Below the pieces are notes generated by a model. The model had not been told where the DNA came from, searched no databases, and saw nothing but the letters and a program-made list of their open reading frames with translations. From contig NZ_BJHV01000001.1 in the NCBI RefSeq assembly GCF_005405925.1, positions 7,130,001 through 7,194,000 of the forward strand: DNA of 64,000 nt, in the 5' to 3' direction. Source of the DNA: Streptomyces antimycoticus (GTDB taxonomy: Bacteria > Actinomycetota > Actinomycetes > Streptomycetales > Streptomycetaceae). How positions within the stretch are numbered: position 1 is the first letter of the stretch; each line of letters starts with the position of its first letter. Positions 17,576 to 26,378 of this stretch are shown piece after piece. The translations under genes were made by a program, and so were the position numbers.

Positions 17576-19249
17576 TCAGCGCCCCGCCGCCGCCTCGCTC
17601 ACCGTCTCGCCGCGGTCCGCCGTCTCGTCCGCGCCGGTCGAGGGCATACCCGCGCCGGTCGAGGGCACATCCCCGGCCTTGGCCGTGCCCCCAGTCGCGG
17701 GCCCCGCGGCCTCCACCCGACGCAGCGTCACCAGGGCCAGCACCGCGGCCGCCACCAGGACCACCGCCCCGGCCCCGCACGCGATCCGCATCCCGTGGGT
17801 GAACGCCTCGCGTGCCGCGTCCAGCATCTGCTCCCCGGTCCGCCCCTTCAGCTTGCCCGCCACCGCGACGGCGGCGCCCAGCGTCTCGTGCACCTGGTCG
17901 AGCGCGCCCCTGGGCAGCTCACCGCCCAGCGAGTCCTTGACGTCGCTCCGGTAGACGGCGGTGCCGACGCTGCCGAGCACCGCCATGCCCATCGCCCCGC
18001 CGAACTCCTGGCCCGTCTCCAGCAGCGCGGCCGCAGAACCGGCCCGCTTCGGCGGGACGGTGCCGATCGCCATGTCGGTGACCAGCGACATCACCATGAC
18101 GATCCCGCTGGCCAGGACGGCGGCGCCGATCAGCACCGTCCACAGCGCGTCCGTGCCGGCCAGGGCCAGAATCCCGTAGCCGAGGGCCCCGGTCAGGAAG
18201 CCGGCGCCGATCACATGGGCCCGCTCGGCGCCGCGCTGGACCGCCGCGGCCGCCGCCGGTCCGGCGATGCCGACGCAGACGGACGGGGCCAGGCTCCACA
18301 GCGCCGCCTCCAGCGGGCCCTTGCCGAGCACCGACTGCAGATACTGGGTGGTGAAGTAGGCCGAGCCCATCATGGCGAAGGTGGCCAGCGCGTTGAGCGC
18401 GATCGACGGGCCGAAGCCGCGGTGGTGGAACAGTTCCGGGCTGATCATCGCGTCGCGGCGGGTGCGCTGACGCCGTAGGAAGACGGCGCCGATGGCGAGA
18501 CCGGCCACGATGGACAGCAGCGGGATCGGGCTGACGCCGTTGTCGGCGGCCGTCTTCTTCAGTCCGTAGATCACCGGAAGCACGGCGGCCAACGACAGCG
18601 GCACGCTCGGCAGATCGAAGGCCCCGGGCTTCGGGTCCTTGAACTCCGGCACCAGGAGCGGCACCAGAGCCAGCAGCAGCACCATCGCCGGGACGTTGAT
18701 CAGGAAGACCGAGCCCCACCAGAAGTGCTCGATCATCACCCCGCTGAGCACCGAGCCCAGTGCGATGCCGCCCGCCATGGCCGACGACCAGATCGCGATC
18801 GCCGTGGCCCGCTGCTTCTCGTCGAGGAAGAGGTTGCGGATCAGCGCCATCGTCGACGGCATCAGCGTCGCGCCGCCGATCCCGAGCACGGCCCGTGCGG
18901 CGATGAGCATCTCGGCGCTCTGCGCGTACGCCGCCGCGACGGACGCGGCGCCGAAGGCCGCGGCCCCGAACAGCAGCAGCTTCCGCCGTCCGAAGCGGTC
19001 GCCCAGCGCTCCCATGGTGATGAGCAGCCCGGCGAGGGCGAAGGCGTAGATGTCGAAGATCCACAGCTGCTGGGTGGAACTGGGGTGCAGCTCCCGGCTG
19101 ATGGCCGGCACCGCGAAGTACAGCACCGACACATCCATGGAGACCAGGAGGAGCGGAAGCATCAGGACCACGAAGGCGGTCCATTCCGTGCGCCCGGCGC
19201 GCGGGCCGGTGGAGATCGAGGCCGAGGTCGAGGTCGAGGTCGAGGTCAT
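17576..19249 (-). CDS. MFS transporter, DHA2 (14-TM) drug exporter family
   Basis: The 557-aa membrane protein resembles the SmvA/QacA branch. Motif D1 is LLVSMDVSVLYFAVPAISREL, motif A is GALGDRFGRRKLLLFG, and motif C is ARAVLGIGGATLMPSTMALIRN. Fourteen hydrophobic segments are spread along the length and the C-terminus is Pro/Thr/Gly-rich. The start at 19249 sits in a GAGGTC hexanucleotide repeat that encodes TSTSTSTS. It is divergent from a TetR gene with 96 bp between start codons, so it is very probably the pump repressed by that TetR. Substrate unknown; biocides and cationic drugs are typical for the family. Confidence 0.88.
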   Translation of the reverse strand: MTSTSTSTSASISTGPRAGRTEWTAFVVLMLPLLLVSMDVSVLYFAVPAISRELHPSSTQQLWIFDIYAFALAGLLITMGALGDRFGRRKLLLFGAAAFGAASVAAAYAQSAEMLIAARAVLGIGGATLMPSTMALIRNLFLDEKQRATAIAIWSSAMAGGIALGSVLSGVMIEHFWWGSVFLINVPAMVLLLALVPLLVPEFKDPKPGAFDLPSVPLSLAAVLPVIYGLKKTAADNGVSPIPLLSIVAGLAIGAVFLRRQRTRRDAMISPELFHHRGFGPSIALNALATFAMMGSAYFTTQYLQSVLGKGPLEAALWSLAPSVCVGIAGPAAAAAVQRGAERAHVIGAGFLTGALGYGILALAGTDALWTVLIGAAVLASGIVMVMSLVTDMAIGTVPPKRAGSAAALLETGQEFGGAMGMAVLGSVGTAVYRSDVKDSLGGELPRGALDQVHETLGAAVAVAGKLKGRTGEQMLDAAREAFTHGMRIACGAGAVVLVAAAVLALVTLRRVEAAGPATGGTAKAGDVPSTGAGMPSTGADETADRGETVSEAAAGR

Positions 19250-19259
19250 GGCGGTGAAT

Positions 19260-19317
19260 ATACGAGCGTATTAAACGCTTGTCTAGTACGGCTGTGTAAG
19301 ACGCACGTCTAGGACGG
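19260..19317. promoter_or_regulatory. candidate operators in the exporter/TetR divergent region
   Basis: An exact palindrome ATACGAGCGTAT lies at 19260-19271. Two 17-bp direct repeats follow, ACGCTTGTCTAGTACGG (19275-19291) and ACGCACGTCTAGGACGG (19301-19317), with identical spacing of their ACG, GTCTAG and ACGG blocks. Such paired boxes suit two TetR dimers controlling both promoters. Not experimentally supported. Confidence 0.55.
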
Positions 19318-19345
19318 TCGTATGGGATCGGGATACCCTGGCGCC

Positions 19346-19987
19346 ATGGGACATCGAGAGGATCTGCTCGCCGGGGCCAAGCGCTGCATCGAGGAGAAGG
19401 GCTGGTCCCGTACGACGGCGCGGGACATCGTGGCCGCCTCGGGCGCCAACCTGGCCTCCATCGGCTACCACTACGGCTCGAAGGACGCCCTGATGCGGGA
19501 GGCGCTCTTCGCGGCGATGGGCGACTGGGCCGATGACGTCCAGCGGTCCCTGGAGGCGGACGACCCCGCGGGCGGCGATCAGGACACCGCGCTGCGGGAG
19601 CGGTTCGAGACCCGCTGGACCCGAGTGCTCGAGCTGTTCGGCAAGCACCAGGCGATGTGGCAGTCCCAGTTGGAGGCCATCCTCCAGGTTCGGCACGACC
19701 CCGAGCTGCGCGCGGCCTTCGGCCGGGCCCAACCGGAGGGACGCCAGGGGCTGGTGGGGCTGATCCACGGCATCGACGAGCGGGATGTCGACGAGGAGAC
19801 CTCGCGGGTCATGGGCTCGTTCTATATGACGCTGGTGAGCGGCATGATCGTCCAGATGGCCATCGACCCCGAGCTCATGCCCAGCGCCCATGACCTCGTC
19901 GAGGCGATGCGGCGGATCGTCGGCGACGCCCCCGCGGCCCCCGACGCACTCCCGGCGCCCGACGCCCCCGCGTCGCCCGCGGGCTGA
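19346..19987 (+). CDS. TetR family transcriptional regulator
   Basis: The 213-aa regulator has the HTH GAKRCIEEKGWSRTTARDIVAASGANLASIGYHYGSKDALMREA (about residues 8-52), followed by a TetR C-terminal ligand domain and a Pro/Ala-rich tail. ATG 19346 is chosen because a TACCCT -10 box ends seven bases upstream, consistent with leaderless translation, and because the protein begins GHREDLLAGAKR. An upstream in-frame ATG at 19322 is less likely. It is divergent from the DHA2 exporter and presumably represses it. Confidence 0.87.
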   Translation: MGHREDLLAGAKRCIEEKGWSRTTARDIVAASGANLASIGYHYGSKDALMREALFAAMGDWADDVQRSLEADDPAGGDQDTALRERFETRWTRVLELFGKHQAMWQSQLEAILQVRHDPELRAAFGRAQPEGRQGLVGLIHGIDERDVDEETSRVMGSFYMTLVSGMIVQMAIDPELMPSAHDLVEAMRRIVGDAPAAPDALPAPDAPASPAG

Positions 19988-19993
19988 GGGGGC

Positions 19994-21231
19994 TCAGCGC
20001 CGCGGCGGCCCGAGGCGGGCGGCCTTGAGGGTCATATGGAGCAGCAGCCGGTCCTCGCCCGCGTCCAGGTCGAGACCGGTCAGTTGCCGCACCCGGGACA
20101 GGCGGTAGTAGAGCGTCTGCCGGTGGATGCCCAGCCGCGCGGCGGTGCGCCCGGCCTGGCCCGCGCAGTCGAGGAAGGTCTCGGCGGTGCGGGCGAGTTC
20201 GGCGTGGGCGGGCTCCAGCAGCGGGCGTACGGCGGCGTCGGGTGGCAGCTCGGGCAGTGCGGCCAGCAGACGGTACGGGCCGATGGCGGACCACTCCGCG
20301 ACCGGCCCCAGGCGCGTATCGGCGTGGGCCGCCCGCGCGGCGGCCAGGGCTTCCTGCCAGGCGGCGGGCAGCTCCTCCAGCCCGCGCCGGGGAGCGCTGA
20401 CCCCCGCGGCCGCCCTGGGCTGTACCCCGTCCAGAGAGCCGGTGGTGGCCCGGGGGAGCGCAGCAGCTGTTCGGCCGTCGTACGGGCCGGGTCCAGGGCG
20501 TTGGCCGCGCGCAGCCGGACCAGCGTCGCCAGCCCCGCTCCGGTCGCCGCGGTCCCGGGCAGCGCGCACGCGGCCACGATGCTCGGCAGGTGGGGGAGCC
20601 CGGGGTCCGCGTCCTCGCCGGTCCCCGGCGTCCACGGCACCACCGCCACCAGCGCCAGCGGCCCGTCGCCCGCTCCGCGCAGCGCGGTCCGCAGCCCGGC
20701 GCGGGCGGCGTCCCGGCCGGCCGGCGGCCCGGTCAGCACATCGCGCAGCAGCTCGCCGAGCTCCTCCCCGGCGCGTGCCTCGGCCGCCAGCAGCGCCCCG
20801 ATGCGGTCCGCGGTCTCCATCGCGCGGGCCAGCCGGGGGTCCGGCGCGCCCGTGGGTCCGCCCAGCTCCAGATCGGAGAGGTGGCCGTCGTCCAGCAGCC
20901 AGACATAGCCGTGCACCACCCCGCGGTGCCGGACGGGCAGGCAGATACGGCCCATGAACACCCCGGCCGCCGGGTCGGGCGGAATCCGCAGCGGCGCCTG
21001 CGCCCGTGCGATCCCGAACGCCTCGAACCAGGCCCGCACCGCAGCCGTCGAGCGGCGCTGGAGGATCGAGCGGGTGCGGACCGGGTCGAGCGCCGGCTCC
21101 TCCGTGTCATCGCGGTCCTCGCTGTTCTGGGCGCCGAAGGCGATCAGTGCGAAGTCGCGGTTCTCCAGGGTCGCGGGTGCCCGGAGCACCGCCGTGATCT
21201 CGTCCACCAGCTGCTGGTAGTCGTCGCGCAT
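19994..21231 (-). pseudogene. PucR family (proline utilisation) regulator, frameshifted
   Basis: The gene reads from ATG 21231 (MRDDYQQLVDEITAVLRAPATLENRDF) through a GGDEF-like/CdaR middle region to [18 protein letters not shown] near 20460. The conserved C-terminus lies in another frame: [18 protein letters not shown]..., ending in the PucR HTH ([27 protein letters not shown]) and stopping at 19994. The break maps to the G5 run 20452-20456 (C5 in the coding strand). One added base restores a continuous protein of about 412 aa. Without it the DNA-binding HTH is lost. Error or genuine mutation cannot be separated here. It is divergent from proline dehydrogenase, so the intact form is likely the put activator. 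Confidence 0.8.
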
Positions 21232-21395
21232 GGGTCCCGCCTCTTCCCGGTTTCACCCCTCACATTCTCATACAGATGTCTGAGATCCCGGCCACGGATG
21301 CGTGACAGCTGTCGATGGTCCGGGATCCGAGCCATCCTTAAGTTTCACGGTGAGTTGTTGATGCCGTTCGTCGGCCGTCATCGTGGAGGTGCCCC

Positions 21396-22322
21396 GTGCT
21401 GGGACCCGTGCTGCTCGCCGCTTCGCGCAGTGCCGCCATCCGCCGTCTCGTCTCGGCCGCGCCGGTCACCCGCCCGATGGTGGACCGTTTCATCGCCGGG
21501 GAGCGGCTTACCGAGTCCTTGGGTTCGGTGCGGTCGCTGACCGCCCGTGGCCTGGACGTCACCCTGGACCATCTGGGCGAGGACGTGACCGACCGGGTCG
21601 AAGCGCTGCGCAGCCGTGACGCCTATCTGGCGCTGACCGAGGCGCTGGCCGCCGAGGGGCTCGCCGGGCGCGCGGAGATGTCCGTGAAGCTCTCCGCCTT
21701 CGGACAGGCGCTGCCCGGAGGCCACGATCTGGCCCTGGCGAATGTGACCCCGGTCGTGGAGGCCGCCGCCGCGGCGGGCACGACGGTCACCCTCGACATG
21801 GAGGACCACACCACCGTGGACTCCACCCTCGCCATCCTCGGTGAGCTGCGCACCCGCTTCCCGCAGACCGGCGCGGTCGTCCAGTCCTATCTCTTCCGGA
21901 CCGAGGACGACTGCCGGGCGCTGGCCGGGGAAGGCTCCCGGGTGCGGCTGGTGAAGGGCGCGTACAACGAGCCGGCGAGCGTCGCCTACCAGGACAAGCG
22001 CGAGGTGGACCGCTCCTATGTGCGCTGCCTGAAGATCCTCATGGCCGGTGAGGGCTATCCCATGATCGGCTCGCATGATCCGCGCATGGTGGCCATCGCC
22101 CAGGATCTGGCACACCGGCTCGGGCGCAAGCTGGACGAGTACGAATTCCAGATGCTGTACGGGATCCGCGTGGCCGAGCAGGAGCGGCTGGTAGCGGAAG
22201 GTCACCGTATGCGGGTTTACGTCCCGTATGGCACAGACTGGTATGGGTACTTCATGCGCCGCCTCGCGGAGCGCCCCGCCAACCTCACATTCTTCCTGCG
22301 CTCGCTGGTCGGCCGTCGCTGA
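21396..22322 (+). CDS. proline dehydrogenase
   Basis: The FAD enzyme oxidises L-proline to delta-1-pyrroline-5-carboxylate. The 308-aa monofunctional type shows MSVKLSAFGQALP, TVTLDMEDHTTVDSTLAIL, VVQSYLFRTEDD, VRLVKGAYNEP (substrate Lys/FAD region), MIGSHDPRMVAIA, and the C-terminal EFQMLYGIRVAEQERL with VYVPYGTDWYGYFMRRLAERPAN, which holds the Tyr/Arg-Arg residues that bind the proline carboxylate. GTG 21396 follows GGAGGT by five bases. The P5C dehydrogenase gene follows after 56 bp; together they convert proline to glutamate. Confidence 0.95.
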   Translation: MLGPVLLAASRSAAIRRLVSAAPVTRPMVDRFIAGERLTESLGSVRSLTARGLDVTLDHLGEDVTDRVEALRSRDAYLALTEALAAEGLAGRAEMSVKLSAFGQALPGGHDLALANVTPVVEAAAAAGTTVTLDMEDHTTVDSTLAILGELRTRFPQTGAVVQSYLFRTEDDCRALAGEGSRVRLVKGAYNEPASVAYQDKREVDRSYVRCLKILMAGEGYPMIGSHDPRMVAIAQDLAHRLGRKLDEYEFQMLYGIRVAEQERLVAEGHRMRVYVPYGTDWYGYFMRRLAERPANLTFFLRSLVGRR

Positions 22323-22378
22323 CCGCTCTCGGCATCGCAGACCTCGCAACCCGACGATCGAAGGAGACAACGGCCATC

Positions 22379-24010
22379 ATGGACGCCGTCACCCAGGTCC
22401 CCGTGCCGGTGAACGAGCCGGTGCACACCTACGCGCCCGGCACCCCGGAGCGTGCCCGCCTCGAGACCAAGCTCAAGGAGCTCGGCGAGAACCCCATCGA
22501 CCTGCCGATGACCATCGGCGGCGTGAAGCGGATGGGAGCGGGGACGCGCTTCGACGTCGTCCAGCCGCACAAGCACTCCGCCCGCCTGGGCACCTACGCC
22601 AACGCCACTCAAGCGGACGCGCAGGACGCGATCGACGCCGCCCTGGCCGCGGCCCCGGCGTGGCGCGCGCTCAGCTTCGACGACCGTGCCGCGGTCATCC
22701 TCAAGGCCGCCGATCTGCTCTCCGGCCCCTGGCGGGAGACGCTCGCGGCCTCCACCATGCTGGGCCAGTCGAAGACCGCGCAGCAGGCCGAGATCGACAC
22801 TCCCTGTGAGCTGATCGACTTCTGGCGGTTCAACGTCCACTTCGCGCGCCAGATCCTGGCCGAGCAGCCGGTGACCAACTCGCCCGGGGTCTGGAACCGC
22901 AGCGACCACCGGCCGCTGGAGGGGTTCGTCTACGCGATCACCCCCTTCAACTTCTCCGCCATCGCGGGCAACCTGCCCACCGCCCCCGCCCTGATGGGCA
23001 ATGTGGTGGTCTGGAAGCCGTCCCCGACCCAGACGCACGCCGCCGTGCTGCTGATGGAGGTTCTGGAGGAGGCCGGGCTGCCCAAGGGCGTGATCAACCT
23101 GGTCACCGGCGACGGCAAGGACGTCTCCGAGGTGGCCCTGGCCCACCCGGACCTCGCGGGCATCCACTTCACCGGTTCGACCAAGACCTTCCAGTACCTG
23201 TGGAAGACGGTCGGCAACAACATCGAGAAGTACAAGACGTATCCGCGGCTGGTCGGTGAGACCGGCGGCAAGGACTTCATCGTCGCCCACCCGTCGGCCG
23301 ACCCGGCGGTGCTCAAGACGGCGATGACCCGTGGCGCCTTCGAGTTCCAGGGCCAGAAGTGCTCCGCGGCCTCCCGCGCCTATGTGCCGCGCTCCCTGTG
23401 GGAGAACGGCCTCAAGGAGGAGTTCGCCACCGAGGTCAACGGGCTGACCATGGGCGATGTCACCGACCTCGGCAACTTCATGGGCGCGGTCATCGACGAG
23501 CGCGCCTTCGCCAAGAACAAGGCCGCGATCGACCGGGCGAAGTCCGACCCGACGGTCGAGGTCGTCGCGGGCGGCAGCTACGACGACGGCGAGGGCTGGT
23601 TCGTCCGCCCGACCGTGCTCGCCTCCACCGACCCGGAGAACGAGATCTTCAAGGACGAGTACTTCGGCCCCATCCTCGGGGTGTTCGTCTACGAGGACGA
23701 TCAGTACGACGCGATGCTTCAGCAGATGGAGTCGGCCGCCCCGTACGGGCTGACCGGCGCCGTCATCGCCCAGGACCGCGCGGCGGCCGCCGCCACCTGC
23801 GAGGCGCTGCGCTTCGCGGCCGGCAACTTCTACATCAACGACAAGCCGACCGGTGCCGTCGTCGGCCAGCAGCCCTTCGGCGGTGGCCGCGCGTCCGGCA
23901 CCAACGACAAGGCGGGCGCCAAGCAGAACCTGATGCGCTGGACCTCCACCCGCTCCATCAAGGAGACCCTGGTCCCGCCGACCGACTACCGCTACCCGCA
24001 CATGGGCTGA
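22379..24010 (+). CDS. pruA: L-glutamate gamma-semialdehyde (P5C) dehydrogenase
   Basis: This 543-aa aldehyde dehydrogenase carries out the second step of proline catabolism, P5C/glutamate semialdehyde to glutamate with NAD+. The conserved features are FVYAITPFNFSAIAGNLPTAPALMGN, the catalytic Glu in RLVGETGGKDF, the nucleophile Cys328 in EFQGQKCSAASRAYVP, and FFGPILGVFVYED-like and QQPFGGGRASGTNDKAG toward the end. AAGGAG lies about 12 bases upstream of ATG 22379. The 56-bp gap to the proline dehydrogenase gene indicates cotranscription. Full length, no defects. Confidence 0.96.
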   Translation: MDAVTQVPVPVNEPVHTYAPGTPERARLETKLKELGENPIDLPMTIGGVKRMGAGTRFDVVQPHKHSARLGTYANATQADAQDAIDAALAAAPAWRALSFDDRAAVILKAADLLSGPWRETLAASTMLGQSKTAQQAEIDTPCELIDFWRFNVHFARQILAEQPVTNSPGVWNRSDHRPLEGFVYAITPFNFSAIAGNLPTAPALMGNVVVWKPSPTQTHAAVLLMEVLEEAGLPKGVINLVTGDGKDVSEVALAHPDLAGIHFTGSTKTFQYLWKTVGNNIEKYKTYPRLVGETGGKDFIVAHPSADPAVLKTAMTRGAFEFQGQKCSAASRAYVPRSLWENGLKEEFATEVNGLTMGDVTDLGNFMGAVIDERAFAKNKAAIDRAKSDPTVEVVAGGSYDDGEGWFVRPTVLASTDPENEIFKDEYFGPILGVFVYEDDQYDAMLQQMESAAPYGLTGAVIAQDRAAAAATCEALRFAAGNFYINDKPTGAVVGQQPFGGGRASGTNDKAGAKQNLMRWTSTRSIKETLVPPTDYRYPHMG

Positions 24011-24550
24011 CCGCCCGAGCGGACGGGCCGAGCCCGCCCGCCCCGCGACCCCGCCCCCGGACCGCTTCAGTGCGGTTCGGGGCGGCGTGCGCTCCGGGGC
24101 GCGGAGGGGGAAATCTGTGGACGCCCGACGCGCGGCGGTGCTAGCGTCAAGCAGTCAAGTAGGCACTATTTACCGCAGTTTACGTGGGTAACCAGGCGCG
24201 GGATCGCCCACGACGACCTGCGATCGGCCGCCGTGGTCGAGGTCGGACGGGGGTCGGCCTCGACTATCGGCACGGTGCGGAGTCTTGATCACCCTGGGTC
24301 AGTGGCCGATGTCACCCTGTTCGCGTCTCAGATAGTAGGACGTCCGACTAATTGTGCAGACACTGACGCTCCGCTGCCTTACTTTTGTGGAAGCCGAACG
24401 TCTCGCTGCATCCAGCGATGGCGGCCGTGGCCCGTGCACAGGCGCAGGTGACCCCTGCCGCACTCAGGCCCCCGCCCCTTCCGGCAGCCACCTTCTCGGG
24501 GAGCTTTCCTTCCTCCCGGTCCACCGGGGTTCAGCAGAGGAGATGTGATC
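24011..24550. other. 540-bp non-coding interval with an 18-bp palindrome
   Basis: No convincing gene is seen. The notable element is TAGTAGGACGTCCGACTA at 24333-24350, symmetric except for one pair around the centre of GGACGTCC and embedded in an AT-richer stretch that looks unlike its surroundings. The same GGACGTCC core recurs upstream of ilvE at 27548-27555. A 72-codon frame at 24233-24451 lacks a ribosome site and homology signals. The 3' end (GAGGAGATGTGATC) is the ribosome site of the 40-aa peptide gene. The interval probably holds its promoter and a regulator site or small RNA. Confidence 0.5.
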
Positions 24551-24673
24551 ATGGCCGAGACGACTGTCCGCAGGATCCGCCGCAAGACCGACGACACCGA
24601 CCGCAAGAAGGCCGCCGCCGCGCTGCAGCGCGCCCTCGACCGCCGTGACAACGGCGGTTCCACCGGTCACTGA
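24551..24673 (+). CDS. 40-aa basic small protein
   Basis: A 40-codon frame starts AETTVRRIRRKTDDTDRKKA and ends RRDNGGSTGH. It has a good GAGGAGATG ribosome site eight to ten bases before ATG 24551. The composition is highly charged (Arg/Lys/Asp) with an amphipathic Ala-rich centre AAAALQRALDRRD that may form a helix. No domain is recognised. Its stop lies in a seven-base convergent overlap with the phosphatase gene ending at 24667. The long, structured upstream interval suggests it is independently regulated. Function unknown. Confidence 0.6.
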   Translation: MAETTVRRIRRKTDDTDRKKAAAALQRALDRRDNGGSTGH

Positions 24674-26250
24674 CGCCGGGGCCGGGTGACCTCGAAGCGG
24701 TCCACCCGCTCGCCCGACTCCGCCAGGGCCGTGACCGTGAGCCTGGGGCGGGGGCCCGGCTCCACCTCCACGGCGAGGAAGGAGAAGCCGGTGTAGCGGA
24801 CCCGGGACCAGTCGGCGCTGTCCCGGTTCTTCTCCCCGTCCTTCGTCCAGTGGTAGGTCTTCACCTCGTCGAGGTCCTTGATGTGCCCCTCGTAGCTGTC
24901 GGGCACCGGGAACTCGTAGAGCTTCGCGCCCGCCCCGCCCGCCGTCACATAGACGATCCCGTCGCGCACCGCGTCGGCGCTTCCCTCGATGGGGACCCGG
25001 CGGGCGACCTTGCCGCCCCGGATCGCGTCGGTCCGCTCGTAGACGTGGTTGTGGCCGTTGATGACCAGGTCCACCTGGTGCTTCTCGAGCAGCGGCACCC
25101 AGGTGTCGCGCACCCCGCCGTCCGAGGCGTGGGCGCTGGTCGTGGAGTAGGCGCAGTGGTGGAAGAAGACGACCAGGAAGTCGATGCCGGGCCGCTTGCG
25201 CAGCTGCCGCAGGCGCCGGTCCAGCCAGCGGGTCTGCGCACCGTCGGTGTACCCCTTGTTGGGGCTGATCTCGTACGAGACGTCATTGGCGTCCAGGGCG
25301 ACCACGCCCACGTTCCCGTAGACGAACGAATAGACGCCGGGCGCCTTGCGCGGGTCCGGGCCGTTGTCCGGCAGGGACCAGCGGGCCAGCTGGCCGCCGT
25401 AGCCGTCGGGGGAGTACCACGCCTCCATGTCGTGGTTGCCGGTCGTCACCATCCACGGCACGCTCGCCGCGACCGAGTCGGTCTGGGCGAGGAAGGAGTC
25501 CCAGACCCGGGCGTCGTACAGGTCGGTCTTCTTCCCGTGGCCGGTGGTGTCCGCGTAGCACAGGTCCCCGGCGTGCAGATGGAACGACGGGTTCTGGCCA
25601 AGGATGAGTTGATCGTTGGCGAGCGCGTCATAGCTCACCCCCTGGTCGCCGAAGGCGGTGAAGACGAACTTCCCCGGCCGCTCCGGCGCGGTGCGGAAGA
25701 TGCCCACGGACGAGAAGTGCCGCGGCTCGGCCGGGTCGCGGTCCGCGTGACCGACCCCGTAGTAATAGGTGGTCCCGGGGCGCAGATCGTCCACAGCGGC
25801 GTGCAGATAGAACTGGTCGACCGCGGGCAGCTTGTCGCTCAGCGACGGGGTGTGCAGATGGCGGACCTCGGCCTCGATCGTGCGCGTGAGCTCGAGCGGG
25901 CTCGTGCCGATCCGCACGTGCGGCTTGCGCACGGCGAACGGCACCTGCCAGGAGATCCGCATCTGCGTCCGCGGATCGGCGCCGAAGGCCAGATGGCGGC
26001 CGAACGGGGCGACCCGCGCGCCGTCCACCGTGGCGGTCACCGGCTTCGGGCTCGCGACGGGCGCAGGCGTTGTGTCGGCGGCGCAAGCCGCCCCGCCCAG
26101 CAGTCCCGCGCCCGCGACCGTCCCCGCCGTGGCGGCGCCCCCGCGCAGCACCCGGCGCCGGGAGAGCCGGGCCCGCAGATACTCATGCTGCTCCGTCATG
26201 GTCATCCGCTGGGCGAGCCGCTCGGGTACGCCGAACCGTGGTGTGTCCAT
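24667..26250 (-). CDS. Tat-exported purple acid phosphatase-like metallophosphoesterase
   Basis: The 527-aa precursor has a twin-arginine signal (RLSRRRVLRGGAATAGTVAGAGLLGG), a fibronectin-like purple acid phosphatase N-domain (QMRISWQVP...GTTYYYGVG), and a calcineurin-like catalytic domain. The metal motifs are FTAFGDQGVS (GD), HAGDLCYADTTG, VTTGNHDMEAWY (GNHD), VVFFHHCAYSTT (HH) and VINGHNHVYERT (GHxH). It should act outside the membrane, releasing phosphate from esters. The ATG at 26250 leads to DTPRFGVPERLAQRM; an in-frame codon at 26277 only adds nine residues. No PHO box was confidently found. Confidence 0.9.
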   Translation of the reverse strand: MDTPRFGVPERLAQRMTMTEQHEYLRARLSRRRVLRGGAATAGTVAGAGLLGGAACAADTTPAPVASPKPVTATVDGARVAPFGRHLAFGADPRTQMRISWQVPFAVRKPHVRIGTSPLELTRTIEAEVRHLHTPSLSDKLPAVDQFYLHAAVDDLRPGTTYYYGVGHADRDPAEPRHFSSVGIFRTAPERPGKFVFTAFGDQGVSYDALANDQLILGQNPSFHLHAGDLCYADTTGHGKKTDLYDARVWDSFLAQTDSVAASVPWMVTTGNHDMEAWYSPDGYGGQLARWSLPDNGPDPRKAPGVYSFVYGNVGVVALDANDVSYEISPNKGYTDGAQTRWLDRRLRQLRKRPGIDFLVVFFHHCAYSTTSAHASDGGVRDTWVPLLEKHQVDLVINGHNHVYERTDAIRGGKVARRVPIEGSADAVRDGIVYVTAGGAGAKLYEFPVPDSYEGHIKDLDEVKTYHWTKDGEKNRDSADWSRVRYTGFSFLAVEVEPGPRPRLTVTALAESGERVDRFEVTRPRRQ

Positions 26251-26366
26251 GGACCGGAATGTCCCCCGGGCGGTCAACAGCGCACCGTACAGGGGGTGAA
26301 CGGGTGATTGCCGCTGGGCGGCCGTCCGAATGCTGGAACAGCTATGTCAATCCATGGGACGAGCGG

Positions 26367-26378
26367 TAGGGTCCCGGT
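26367..26378 (+). promoter_or_regulatory. leaderless -10 region of leuB
   Basis: TAGGGT at 26367-26372 is followed by six bases and then the leuB ATG, so the mRNA probably starts at or next to the start codon. TGTCAA at about 26345-26350 is a plausible -35 with a 16-bp spacer. Confidence 0.55.

Noticed and set aside
24233..24451. A 72-codon frame in the proline/phosphatase gap.
   Set aside because: No ribosome site, composition unlike neighbouring genes, and it runs over the palindrome and likely promoter.
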